NCBI GenBank assembly: GCA_024699855.1
Contig: JAMPIQ010000001.1
Span: 1,860,001-1,924,000 of the forward strand
DNA from: Aphelenchoides besseyi
Taxonomy: Eukaryota > Nematoda > Chromadorea > Rhabditida > Aphelenchoididae
Direction: 5' to 3'
DNA length: 64,000 bases
Shown here: one piece after another, positions 1 through 12,300 of the stretch
Layout: every line of letters begins with the position of its first letter
How positions within the stretch are numbered: position 1 is the stretch's first letter
Notes under the pieces: model-generated
What the model was told of the DNA's origin: nothing
The model's database searches: none
Seen by the model: only the letters and a program-made list of their open reading frames with translations
Translations under genes and position numbers: made by a program

Positions 1-27
1 ATGAGATCAATTGAGAACTTTAATTAC

Positions 28-2104
28 CGTATGCAACGAATAGTCCTCATCGAAAACAACCAACTTCTCTATTGCTGTCGATGCCAACAAACGTAGTTTT
101 TCATCCCAGTGAACACAAGTGACTGTACGTAGATGATCAAGCATTGGACGGCGATAAGCTTCAAATTGAGCGACTTCGACACAAACCACTTCGTAGCAGT
201 GTCGAATTTTACCAACCGCCGTAAAGTCGATAAGCACAAGAACTTCGATTCCGTTAACAAAACCACCGTGTCGTCCAACATTTTCCTGAAACGTACTTTT
301 AACTTTGATATATTTAGAATAACTAACTTGAAAGCTGGCACTAGCAGCTCGTCTCACGTTCACTTCTCTGTCAAATAATGAGGTACAAACCAAACGTTGG
401 GCCAATAATTCACAATGCTCACGAAGTGCGTCGATTTCATAGGCTCGAGCAAACGACCAGCAAATATAACAAGCGGCGTCACGAACGTTTGATTCCGTAA
501 CATTTCCATTACTTTGTTTATCGTACAGAAGAGCTTCGCAAATCAATGGCATTACACCGGCCAGTTGATCGGGTAGAAAACATCCACGACTCGACAATTC
601 TGCCAACGCCAAACAACCGCCGTGCCATGAAGATGCTGGAGCTTTTGAATCGAAATTATTGACCAGAATTTGTTTGATGATTGTGTACGTTTGTTCTTTT
701 GATAGACGAGCACAAATACGACCGATGGCTTTAGCAGAAGTCATTCGAACATCGTTCATTTCGTTTTGAACTGTTCGAAGGAAAACATCGTTTATGATGT
801 TTAGAGATTTTCGAATCATCAGTTCGTCTGCTTCGTCGCTGTTGTCGTTGATTGATTTTGATTCTGAACTTTTCGTGTGATTTGTTCCGTTTTCTTTGTT
901 GCTTCGAGCCATCAAGTTCGCTTCCAAGGACCGGTATCCACATTTGTAGCGCCAGTCCGCCAATTTCGGTGGCAAGAAAGTCAATGCCAAACGTTGAAAG
1001 AGTTTGACAGCAAAATAACAAGCCGGTCCATCGAGATTGAATGTTTCCAAAAGTTTCAGAACTTCATCAGCGTAGATTAGCATTTCTTTGCGTTTGCCCT
1101 ATGAAAATCGTTTGTAATGAAAACTTGTAATTGCAACTTACAAACTTGAAAATCGACGACAACAAACTCAATTGTGGTCGTAGGACAAAATCGTTGGATT
1201 TCATTTCGAACATTTTACCTGTTTCGTTGAGAATCGGTCGTAGAACTGCCGAATTGTCTTTGTTACGCGTGAGTATTTGAGCAAGGAAATTTGGAGTCAA
1301 TCTCTGTAGAGAAATAAAAAAGAAATGAAAGTTTGACCTTACATAGAAGCTTGTATCACGATTATAGTTTCGTTGAATCTTCATCAAACACGCGATCAAT
1401 CGTTGAGACAGTGAGTCCAATCCAGTAGCCACTTGTGAGTGTTCCTTGGCTAAACGCGCAAAATCGAAGGGATTCTTACAAACGATGTAAAGCCACGCCT
1501 GTAGTCCATAGCTGATGTCCGAACTGTACTTTGTGGAATCTGAACGGCAGCGATGAAATAAACTTGTTTCGGATTCTTACTGTTGGTGTAGAACTCCAAT
1601 GCCGAAAGCAGCGGTTCGATTAATTCAACGTCGTGAGGCAGCAAACTGGAAACTGTTTTGTAGTGGCAAACGAAACACAATGTTTTCAAGTATAAAAACG
1701 CTTCTTCGGTTATCAATGAGAAAGCTGAGTTGGTTTCACGTTTCAAGTCGATGATTGCCAACAACGAGTTGATTAGTTGCGGAAGAATAGGATCCAAGAG
1801 TCGTGGTTCTGTTGAGTAAATGGCTAAAAAACTACAGAACTTCTGGTAGTTAGTCTGAAACTTCAATGAATCATCAGTAACAAACTGAAACATACCGTTT
1901 GAACCGATGGATTCTGACCGCTCATTTCGATTTCCTCGACACACTCTCGAAGTCCGTCAGCGTGCAATTTATTCAGAATCACTGGAGTGCAACCTTTGAC
2001 TTTTTCTGCATCCGTTTCCTGAAATTAACTTTTGCTCACAACTATTTCAAAATACTCACATGGAAACCAATAAACTCAAAGTTCATAACAATGGGTCCAG
2101 ACAT
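28..2104 (-). CDS. TBCD: Tubulin-specific chaperone D (tubulin folding cofactor D), 3' part beyond window
   Basis: Cofactor D captures beta-tubulin and, with cofactors A, C and E, assembles the alpha/beta dimer in the cytosol. The visible part starts at ATG 2104-2102 (MSGPIVMNFEF...) and is read through several exons, among them about 1895-2018, 1450-1890, 1090-1430 and 28-1083. The last visible exon carries the family signature WHGGCLALAELSSRG followed by NVRDAACYICWSFARAY, typical of TBCD HEAT repeats. A GT donor (gtaatt, minus strand) ends this exon at 28, so the rest of the roughly 1,200-residue family protein lies left of the window; the in-frame TGA at 7-9 is intronic. It is divergent from RPF2, sharing a 300-bp spacer. 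Identification is firm; inner exon borders are approximate. Confidence 0.9.
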
Positions 2105-2403
2105 GTTGAAGTCTTTGAGTTTGTAGGGAAGAAGAGGCGATGAACTAATCAGTCATTTAATTAAGTTCCAACAAATACGAAACAATTACTATGGTACCGA
2201 GGTAATTGGCTATTTGCGCGACAGACAAGCAAACAAACTTGTTGTTATCGATTAATACGAGTGCAGTGTAAGTTTCCAGCCTCGTTGATCTCGAATCGTT
2301 TCAGCTTTTTACATCCAAGCACTAGAACGTTTTGTCTCTTAGCGTTTATCATTTTTTGTTAATTGCAATCATCTTTTTCTTTAATTAGGGTATCCACTTC
2401 GAA
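2105..2403. promoter_or_regulatory. Shared spacer between divergent TBCD and RPF2
   Basis: This 299-bp AT-rich gap separates the two start codons and must hold both promoters and 5' leaders. A tttaattag acceptor-like site lies shortly before the RPF2 start, so RPF2 may have a spliced (cis or trans) leader. No clear TATA box was seen. Confidence 0.4.
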
Positions 2404-3463
2404 ATGTCTTCTTTCGTCCGCAAAGCCAAAACTCGTCGTGGAAAGAAACATTTGGAGAATCGTATTCCGAAAGTGATCGAGAACGACAAAACCGCGTTGC
2501 TGTTGAAAGGCGGAAAGACGAATGAGAAGTTGACCAAATTTCTCCAAGACATATATCTGCTCAAGAATCCGTTGGCTCAGAAATTGCAACAGTAAGTCGC
2601 TTTGATAGTTTTGAGATCAATACAATTTGTCTTTAGAAAAAACCCAATTCATTTGTTCGAAGATAGCACGTTCATTGAGAAAATGTCCGAGAAATACGAT
2701 GCCTCGTTATTCCTCATGGTCTCCAAAAGCAAACGCCATCCGGACACCGTGACTCTTGGACGTCTCTTCGACTATCAACTGTTGGATCTTGTTGATTTGC
2801 AGCTGATTAAGTACAAACCTCCATCAGAGTTTAAGGTAATTGAATGGTTATCAACAAAAAACAATTCATTTTAGCAACCAAGTTTTGCAATTGGAACGAA
2901 GCCGTGTATTACTCTTCAAGGTTTGAACTTTGAAAACGACGAAAACTTCAAAAAGATCGGCAACATGCTCGTCGATTTCTTTCGTGGACCAGTGATTCCG
3001 AAAGTTCGGCTTCAGGGTTTGGAGATGGTGATGTCCTTCACGGCCACTGAGGAGCACATTTACATGCGGACCTATCGGTTCGTTAACAGTTCGCGTTTCT
3101 TTATCGAATTTATGATTTTAGTTCTGTGCTGAAGAAGTCCGACGATACAGTGCCGCGAGTTGAGTTGATTGAAGTGGGACCGAGTGCCGATTTTCAGGTT
3201 GTGCGTCACAAGTTTGCAAGCGATAACCTGATGAAGAAGGCAATGAAGAAACCGAAGGAGCTGAAGGTAAGTTACCTAGCCAAACTACCTATTCACTTGC
3301 GTATTCTCAGCGTAAAATGCGAAAGAACACAAGTCAAGATGTCTTCGGTACGAAACACGGTCGAATTCATTTGGGTCGTCAAAACGTTAACAACATTCAA
3401 ACTCGTAAGGTGAAGGCACTTCGTAAAACCGCAAACGGTCATGTCGACAACGACACTCAATGA
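2404..3463 (+). CDS. RPF2: Ribosome production factor 2 (Brix-domain protein)
   Basis: RPF2, with RRS1, brings the 5S RNP into pre-60S particles in the nucleolus. Five exons join in phase: 2404-2591, 2637-2835, 2875-3077, 3122-3266 and 3311-3463. The N-terminus is basic (SFVRKAKTRRGKKHLENR). The Brix core follows (LFEDSTFIEKMSEKYD, LGRLFDYQLLDLVDLQLIKY, FRGPVIPKVRLQGLE). The C-terminus has the family tail DVFGTKHGRIHLGRQNV and a basic end. An AATAAA near 3517 serves as polyA signal and falls close to the 3' end of convergent DCTN6, so the two transcripts nearly touch. No anomalies seen. Confidence 0.93.
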
Positions 3464-3534
3464 CAAATTCCATTACATATTTGTTGATTTTTTATTGTTA
3501 ATTGTTGACATTACAAAATAAAGATTGAGAAAGA

Positions 3535-4135
3535 TCATGAAGTGCGTTTGTACGCGTAGCCAAACTTCGGCAATTTCTGGCGAAGAAACTGAGTGTGCAA
3601 TTGAAGGGACTGGAAATCAATACGATGAGATTAATAACAGTCGACTTACTTGTGGTAAACTTCCGGTAACACGACGATTGTTTTCTGCTCCGTACACAGC
3701 CGTTTGTTTGGGCAGCTCGCCGTGTTCGAGAACCTCACATTTGGCACCAATCACACAACCGTCGGTCAAAATGACGTTTTCACCAACAACACATCTTTGT
3801 CCCAAAACGTTTCGATCACCAATTTTCGTTGCATTACATCGAGATCCAACTTCGAACATGTTCTCATCACCGATAATCAACGTGTGTCCGGGAATACTAA
3901 ACAACTAAACTCAGCGACATCAACCTCCTATCACTTACCAGTTGGTAATCTCAGCACGTTCCTCAACGATGTTGAACTTTCCGAACACAATCGATCCGGT
4001 TCCCGCGTTTATTTTGGCCAACGGATGAACAACACATCCCTCGTCGAATGTGATATGACCAGTTAGATTGCTTTGAAAGTGAACGAACGTATCCGGATGA
4101 ATCTGAACTGCTGTCGTAATAACCTCTTCACTCAT
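3535..4135 (-). CDS. DCTN6: Dynactin subunit 6 (p27)
   Basis: Pointed-end subunit of the dynactin complex that helps cytoplasmic dynein bind cargo. It folds as a left-handed beta-helix of hexapeptide repeats, visible as short repeats such as HITFDEGCVVHPLAKINAG, FNIVEERAEITN, HTLIIGDENMFEVGSRCNA and GDRNVLGQRCVVGEN. The start MSEEVITTAVQIHPDTFV is at 4135. The last exon (about 3535-3611) supplies QLHTQFLRQKLPKFGYAYKR before the stop, matching the family's C-terminal helix. It follows PSMD8 on the same strand by only 155 bp, so the pair may be co-transcribed. Confidence 0.92.
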
Positions 4136-4290
4136 TCTTAAACACTTTAAGTTTGCTATGTCTTTTTCAGGTGCTGGACAATAAGAACCGAGATAAACAC
4201 AGTGTGGCGGGAATACATAACTAAAACTTACAAAATCGTTTATTTACTTCACACAACATTTCAAATGAGTACACGGACAATTCGAATAAC

Positions 4291-5248
4291 TTAAACGATC
4301 ATCTCCAATTGCTTCGCGTAGTAAATGTTTTGTAACGCGATTCGTTTCGTGTCCAATGTCGCTTTCGGTGCTCCTTCTGATTGATTTTGTTTGATGTCGA
4401 AACGAAAAACGTCTTTTTCCAATTGCCAATTTCGACCTTCAGCAAAACCGAACAATTCTTTGTCGTTCTCGAACAGAAGCATTTGAATGGCGTCTTTAAG
4501 GAGAATCTGTTTGAACGACTTTTCCATGCACGTTGCAATGTCATTTCTGAATTCAGACCTCAAAATACGAATCGACTTCCGGTCGATCTACCTGACAGTG
4601 TCCATAAGAACACGAATAAACGGCGCGTAGTACGGAGATGGAATCGCCTTTTCGTTCAACGTTACCTTGTTGTATGCGCCTTCCATCAACGATTGTTCCA
4701 ACTTGACGGGCATCGAAATGTACGGATTCTTGTGTTGAACCGATTGATCGATTTGCTCCAACAACTAAATTCAAATGCCATTTCGTAAAGAACAATGCAA
4801 ACTAACCATATGGAAATCGGACAGCTTATTCGAAGCAATCAAGTACATCAAATGCAAACCGAACATGAGGTATTTGTTTGTTGATTCTTGTTTCTGACAC
4901 GCGTAGAACGAGTGAACGTCGGCAATCGCTTCTTCGAAACCGGCCATATCACTGCGCATCACGTTGTAGAGAGCGTTGATTTCGAAGTAATCTTCTAAAA
5001 CAAGAAGAAGAAGATTCCGAGAACCAGTCGTTAATACTTACTGTGAATGGTGGCAGCGGCATCGTTGGACAAAGCGGACAATAGATCCGGATTGTTCAAT
5101 TCACTCTAAAACAACGAATTATCAATCATCAAACCACAAGATCACTCACCTTAATGGCGACCAATGTTTTGCTCACTGCTGTCAAGTCCTTCTTGTCCTT
5201 CGACCAATCACTCAGCAGTGTTTTGTGCAAAGATTCCAATTTCGACAT
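4291..5248 (-). CDS. PSMD8: 26S proteasome non-ATPase regulatory subunit 8 (Rpn12)
   Basis: Rpn12 is a PCI-domain subunit of the 19S lid and completes lid assembly in nucleus and cytosol. The start at 5248 reads MSKLESLHKTLLSDWSKDKK. Later exons give DYFEINALYNVMRSDMAGFEE, KYLMFGLHLMYLIASNKLSDF, HKNPYISMPVKLEQSLMEGAY and the C-terminal PCI part (FKQILLKDAIQMLLFENDKE, GRNWQLEKDVFRFD). About 260 residues, near the usual length. An AATAAA follows the stop almost at once, then DCTN6 starts 155 bp on. The gene is divergent from the p23-like gene across about 330 bp. Confidence 0.92.
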
Positions 5249-5580
5249 TTCACAACGATTGAATTCAACTGTTCAACCAAATTACTTACAACAATTCGTC
5301 GAATCGTTTTCTCCGAAAATGATGATATAATGAACAGAAAGCCACAGATGCGCAATGATATTCGAGTTGAGACTTTCAATTCCATTCAAACCGCAATATT
5401 CCTTCTAATTTTGTGGTTATAATCGACAGCGTCCGTTTTCGATCAATCCTTTACTCGTGAGTAGAAGTGATTGTTGCATTACAACTGCAAAAATATGCTC
5501 AAGATTGTTTGGTCTCGTGTCGTCTTTATCGCGCATTGTCTTCAAGCAACTTCAAGATCAAATGTATTTTAAGTTTTCAG
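5249..5580. promoter_or_regulatory. Divergent spacer PSMD8 / p23-SGS gene with 5'-UTR intron
   Basis: The right half looks like a 5'-UTR intron of the p23-like gene: a gtgagtag donor near 5456 and a ttttcag acceptor ending exactly one base before ATG 5581. That acceptor could equally be a trans-splice site. No other gene is seen. Confidence 0.4.
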
Positions 5581-6170
5581 ATGGCAACTGCTGGATCCAC
5601 TCAACGAAACCCGACGATACTGTGGGCTCAACGCAAAGAACTCGTCTACTTGACCGTGGAAGTCGAAAAGCTAAATATGGACGAATTGAAATGCGATGGC
5701 AACAAGTTTTCGCTGAAGGGATCGGACAGCACTACCAAATTTGATGTGGAATTGGAATTCTTTGACAATGTGAATTGGGATGACCACAAACGAATGGAAA
5801 AGAGCCGATATCTTGTTCTCGTGATTCCGAAAACCGAACAGAAATGGTGGCCACAACTCTTGAAGAAGGCCGGTAAAGTGCCCTGGATCAAAGTGGATTT
5901 CGATAAGTGGGTTGATGAAGACGAGGCAGCGGACGAGAAAGAAGGTGTGGACTCGTTCTTTAAGGTGAATTCAAATACCAAATTTGCCGATTGACTGATG
6001 GGTTGTAGCAAATCTACAAGAATTTGGACGAAGACGGTCGACGGGCTATGGCCAAATCGTATTCCGAATCGGCAGGAACAGTGCTGAGTACGAACTGGAA
6101 AGATGTGGGACAAAAGAAAGTCGAAGTGAAGCCGCCGGATGGCGTGGAACATAAACAATACGAGAAATGA
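5581..6170 (+). CDS. p23-type Hsp90 co-chaperone (CS domain) ending in an SGT1-type SGS tail
   Basis: Two exons (5581-5964, 6009-6170) give 182 aa. Residues about 8-110 are a p23-like CS domain: [33 protein letters not shown] and the p23 signature [19 protein letters not shown]. p23 binds the ATP-bound Hsp90 dimer and slows ATP hydrolysis. After a short acidic linker the second exon encodes [20 protein letters not shown] followed by [14 protein letters not shown] and [10 protein letters not shown], which is the C-terminal half of the SGS domain of SGT1. p23 normally ends in an acidic disordered tail, and SGT1 normally has TPR and a different CS before SGS. The junction is phase 0 and clean. 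The TPR is absent. Domain identities are clear; that the protein bridges p23 and SGT1 functions is inference. Confidence 0.85.
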
Positions 6171-6303
6171 TTGGTAGCTTGTAAAACCGAATAAACAATG
6201 TACACAAGTGTTCCTTAGCTTTTCTTCTGCCACGTATTCAGATGCGTTCTTATATCTGTTCAAATGATAACTAATAAAAGGAATATTGTTAACAGATCGC
6301 AAG

Positions 6304-9300
6304 ATGGAAATCAGTTCCTTCGCAGAAACGTTGATCGTCCAAATCGAAAATTTGCTCAATGAATCCACAAGAATGTTAATGGTATGATTGAAAGAATGGA
6401 AGCTTTCCAATTTGAATGTTACAGAAAGATACGCAAAAAGAAGATAATCGAAAATTTCTTGAAAAGGGCACCGAACTGATTCAAATTTGGGAGACCAACA
6501 GAACTCGTCTTCCCGCTGCATTTCAAGAGAAAGTCGTCGAAGAACTCAAAAACGGTCTAATCGAACCGCAGAAATCGTATTACGGATTCGGTCTACTCGC
6601 GCACATCGCTTTGCAGATTTTGCATTTGCATTTAGATTCCATCGAGATTGTTGAGTTGGCACGAAATTGCTTTCAAAAGACGAAATACGACAGTCTAAGC
6701 TACGCTCATCTTCTCAGTTACGTTGCAACTGTAAGTGTTATCTTAAAAAAGTTAACTTTGTTTACATTAGGTTATGGAATCTGAGAACAATTCGTTGAGA
6801 AGCTCTATAACATCACTGATCCTTGACTCAGATTCTGTTGTTGATTACTATCGACCGAATCGAGGACTTGCCGAAGCTCAACTAATTAGGATTTTTATTC
6901 GTTTGCTCTCTTCACAGGACATATCTCACATTCAAAGATATTATCCAATTATCGTCAGAACTATCAAAGAGCATATGAACGATCTGAAGAGAATGGTCGA
7001 AGATGAAACCTGTGCTCATTCAATGGCCGCGACAATCGAACAAATCATTACTCTACATTTGTCAGCAGTTTATCCTCTAACCATTCTGAAGAATTCATTT
7101 ATGATTATGGCATTATCACCCAATCTGATTGATCTGTTCTACACACACATGTCTCTTAGCGAGTTATGGTTCTACAAACAGTATCCCGTCTTACACATGA
7201 ACACGTTGGCTGTTGCTTTGAGTTTCGCAAAAACGTATGTTTCATTTGACATCTTAAACTAATCGGTAGTTTTGTTTAGTCACGATTTTTTCATTCTGAC
7301 AAGCTCGTGGATTCAAAAAACAAATAAATTTGTGATATCGCCGTCAGCTTCTTTCCTTCAAGAACAAATCACAGTGCTAAGCAAACTGTTAACGAAAGTG
7401 CAAGAACTCACTTTGTCAACTGCCGACCTGTGTATTGAATGGCTCTTTTTACTGGTCCAAGCACTGGGTACGAACGTTGAAATTTTCAGAGGTAAAATCG
7501 AATTCATCGAGCTGAGAAAAGCGATTTTGTTTGTCAACTTCGAAGGTAAAAGAATCGTTGTACTTTTGAATTATTTCATTTTTATAGGTCGTACGGTAAC
7601 TCAAACTCGTATTGATAACGTTGTTGATAACCTTCGGGTTTACGATGTTCTTGCCACAGAGTGTACGGATTCTGAATGCGTGAAGTTTCTGAACAAAATG
7701 CTTCAATGTCCTCGTTTTCAATCATTGGACTCATGGAATCAGATCTGGAAACGTCTGCCTCCCGACTTTTTTACTCGGTATGCATCAGGAAACATACGAT
7801 TGACTCTTTTTAGACTATTTCTTCAAATTTCACCGTTCGAAATCAATGGCTATCACGTACAGGAAAGAAAGTTAACTCTCGAAACAATCTTGTTCAACGA
7901 ATCTAAAGAGTAGGTTTGATCTTAGAGTGTTTCTATTGTTGATTCATAGCACCGACGGTATAAATCAGCAGATAGTAGACGTTTTGCTAACAAAATACCT
8001 GGAAACTCGACAAGTAGACTTTCCTGAAATGGGTCGAAAGATTGCCGGTACTTATTTTCATGTTCTACTGTTCAATAAAAGGTTTTTAGAGCAAATCCGT
8101 AGACTTCGAAACGGTCATTTGGAAGTCTCAAGCCGCGATTTCAACAACAGTCGTCAAATGAGACGATTTGTACGAAGCGATGTTGAGTTGAATTGGCTTA
8201 GAATTAGTGGTCTACTTTCATTGGTTCAACGTCTACATCGACTGAAATTGAAAATGAACAGAAGCGGCAAAACAGTAATTACAAATACAAAAGTATACAC
8301 TAAATCACTTTGTAGCTAACCGAGAACCATATTACCGTAGAAACAATATTGGATTGGAGCAGAGACGAATTGCTGATGGTGTTTGAAGTGGCGTACAAAA
8401 GTGGACACTATGAATTCATTGTTTACGTATCCACACCGTATTTAACGAATTTTGATCAAACTCACAAAGACCAACTGATACCATTGATTTGCTGGATGGC
8501 TCGAGCACTCGTGCAATTGAAGAACGCCGATGCCATTAAAGGACTTCGAATTTGGGCTTCAGCACATTTCGATGGGATTTTTAATTGGTTGGAACAAGCA
8601 GAAAGATTGGCGAATGGTCATTTCGAGACGGCAATCATCAATTTGGACATCATCTGTGGAAGTGTCTTCGATCGAAATATCATAACCGAAACGATCTATC
8701 ATTTGGTAAGTTTTCGTGCTGAAGTTATTAGTCGCAGAGTTTTTAGAGAGAGATTGGAATTCGTCACTGTGAACCTACTATCAGCCGTCGGCTTGCTCCT
8801 CGATTTTTCACTCAATTTATGCAACCAATTGGAGCACCACCAAAATACGTGACTGAATTGCTCAATCCCGACATTGTTTTAAGTTTGACGTCGTGGGGTA
8901 ACTACGACTCTGCGAATTCGCTGCCTCCTGAGTTGCACAACGCTCCCGGACACAATCTTCACCGAAGTTTTGATCGAATCGAAATGAATTTGAGTTCATT
9001 GCACAAGATTTTTGCGACCTTCGGAATGGCTTCCACTCCCGATGTTCTGCCACAATTGGACGAACTGGAGCGCAACCTTTCTAATGTTTGTCAACTTGAT
9101 CCCGCCTTTACTTTAAACTCATCTATTGCTCCAAAGATATTCGCCCAACTCACGACCATATATGTTTTACGGGACTTCATTTTCAACACTAGTTCGGTAA
9201 TCGTTTATATTCTTTAACTCACTTAATCACATTTCTTTAGGTCAATTTCGAATTTTTAAGCAGCTCGTTGAACTCTACGACAAAACAACCGTTGGCATCT

Positions 9301-12300
9301 CGTTTGGAAATAGCGCAAAAACTGTCGACATGGACTACTCGGATATTTGGACCACAAAATCAGATGGCAAAGAGTTGCAGTACGATGTTGTCACGATTAT
9401 CACGCAAAACCGGAAACTTTCTTTCTGCTAATCAACAGACTCTATCCAATGGGAATATGCATCATGGGTTGTTAAGCAATGGATACGGTGACTTGAAGAG
9501 TTTAAGCGAGACGTTGAAATTGGTTTGTTAAATGCCTTCAAAAACTGATGTTCTACAAATTTGTAGGAGTATTGTCGCAATGGAAAAAATGTGGATAGCA
9601 AGTTTATAGCATTGGCTGATCACTTAAATTCCATCACACATTCTGCTACGTCGACGCCTTCGGAACTTGCCAAATCTTGTTTGTTGTTATCGAAATACTC
9701 ACAAGTGATTACACTAAACAGTGATGTCATTTTGAAGAAAGGAGAACAAAAAAACTTTTACTTGTGGCCAAAAATTGTCGATACGCTCAACTACTACCAT
9801 TCGCTTAGTCCGGGTGGTCAGTTCAATCGTCTGTTAAGTGGCTCATTCATCAGTGTGGCTGCTGACCATTCAAATTCAGAGCCCAAAATTCATTGGAAAA
9901 TGGGCATTTGGGCTCTGGAACAAATATCGACAGATACGACTGTTGGAGTGGATGCCATCAGACTATTGCCTTCAGAAAGCGTGGCAATTCAGGCGTTGTG
10001 TGGTTCCCTCTCACAGTCATTACTTGAGAAATTCCTCTTGACTTTTGGTCAGCGAGATGAGTTGAAGGAATTGCGTTCGAGTTTGCAAGATTCCGCCGAC
10101 TTTGCAGATAAAACAAAGTTCATAAGGTTTGCAAATTAAAATAATTTCTGTATTGACTGTTTTAGTGGAATTAAAACTGACGCATTTGAAGAACTTTGGG
10201 GACAAATCAAGAAACGTCAGCGTACATTTTTCGATCTTGCTTCTCATTCTTTTATCAAGTTTTTGTCGGAGGACGTTGAAACTGTTAGTCGTCTTTAAAC
10301 TACGTTGTAACTTTTAAATTTTAGATTCTTAATCAAGCAATTATTGTTTCTTTGAATTTGATTCAACTACTTACTTCTCATCCCACCTTTTTCTCGAATT
10401 TGGACTGCGCAAGCACATGGATTGATGGTACGAGGAGTACGGTATGGTTGGAACTTCTACCGCAGTTATTTGCACTCCTTAAACACCACGATTCGTATGT
10501 CAGAGACGTATGTCAACGTTTGATTCTTCATTGTGCCAACGACTTTCCGCACATTATTTGTTGGCCAGCTGTTGTGCATTCCAAAGCTTCTAAAGCTGAA
10601 TTGACGATGTTTGCTGATAACGAATCACAATGCACTTCCATCAATGATTGCGCAGATGTTATGAGTTTTGGTCTTCCAGCTTACAAGCCCAATAAACAGG
10701 TAAGTCGAAAATGAATGGTCACATTAATACGAGATTGCAGAACGTTGGGATTGCTAGCGGAATTTGTGCAGAAATCGTCGAAGAACTGCGACAAATCAAA
10801 CCAGAAATGATTGCCGGAGTTATCAGTTTCATTCATCACTTTCGTAGTGTTGTAATGTTAACCATGGAACGATGGCTCTATGTTCTGACGAACTTGGAAT
10901 ATGAAATTGCAAAACGACAAAAACAACTCGAGAATGAACGTTCGCAGTTTCTCGAAGTATTGAAAACCGAAGAAAAAGTCGAAGAACTGATGGCCAAGCG
11001 AACAGAAGGAATATATCTCAACGTTCGTTTAGATGCCTAATTAAACCAATGACCATGTTTAGGCTTTGGAAATGGTCAAAGATCTGTACAAGATGTCTTG
11101 TGAAGGCACTTTTGAGACCGTTGAACAACAGAGATTTGCTCGTCAATTCAAGGATCTGATTTGTCGATCGATGCGAAAAGCCGAAACTAAATTCCGAAAG
11201 CCCGATCCAAATTTTGACGTCTTCAAAAAAGTAACAGAGAAGATTGCAAATGAGATCCAAGTGAAAACTTTTAGTTGACGGAACGTTTGAGTGGTGCAAT
11301 TCGCAGGCAACAACGACTGAAATTGAGTAACCTGTCTTCAGCATTGGCCATTTCAGACTGGTCGGTTGTTCCTATTCCTGGTCAGAATTCGAAGAGCGAC
11401 GGAGTGATAACCATAAACAACATCAAAGAATCGATATTCATGTTGGCCACGAAAACTCGACCTAAGAAGTTGACGATGATTGGTTCTGATGGAAGATCAC
11501 ATGCATTTCTTTGTAAAGGACAAGAAGATTTGCATTTAGACGAGAGGATCTCGAACGTACTTCGTGCGTGTAATTTCTTCTTCAAATCGTCTAAAGTAAT
11601 GCGCGACAACAATCAAATCGCTTATCGGGCGCGATCCTATTCAGTTACACCACTTGGTAGTCGTTCCGGATTGATTCAGTGGGTAGAAGGTCCCGTTTCA
11701 TTGTACAACATTTACCGCAGTTGGCGTACAACAAAAGTCAGAAAACAAATCCAATTGATCAACAGACAGTGTTTCAGTTGGCTCAATATCGAACAGCAAT
11801 GGAGACGCGAAAAACTGAGCGAAATGCTACGAAGTTTCGATTGTTGAAACGATCGGTTACCGTCGAAGTGAACAGCGAAGAGGAGGAGAACGGTATTGTA
11901 CCCGGCCAATCGTTGGATGAAGACGATGAACGAGAGTTAGAGTTGTTGCAACGAGACGATCGGGCCTCTCAACGTTCGGCTGAAAGGGCAATTGAGTTTA
12001 GTCAGAACTCAAGAGACTTGGACTTATCGGCCGCCATGGGCGATCTTATACCACGAGTGATTAGTCCGCCAAAGCAAGAAGATGACACGATGCTTAAAGA
12101 ATACAAGAGGCTACGTATGTCCCCAATAGACTTATTTACAAGTTTGTTGAGAATGAAATTCAAGGAAAAGGTAAGATTATGACAACAAAATGATACCTGA
12201 AAGGTTACAGAACATTACAACCGAAGTGATGCGAAATCGAAAGCAATGGCCAACAGACTTGTTAGTCGAAGTTTTTACTGAATTACAAGCAACAGCACCA

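Noticed and set aside
5646..6521. A 291-aa open frame antisense to the p23-SGS gene
   Set aside because: Its sequence is the mirror of well-conserved p23 and SGS coding exons and has no domain of its own.
11679..11860. Possible frameshift in the SMG1 kinase region
   Set aside because: A 41-nt intron (gtcaga to tttcag) restores frame in phase 0, so no lesion is needed.
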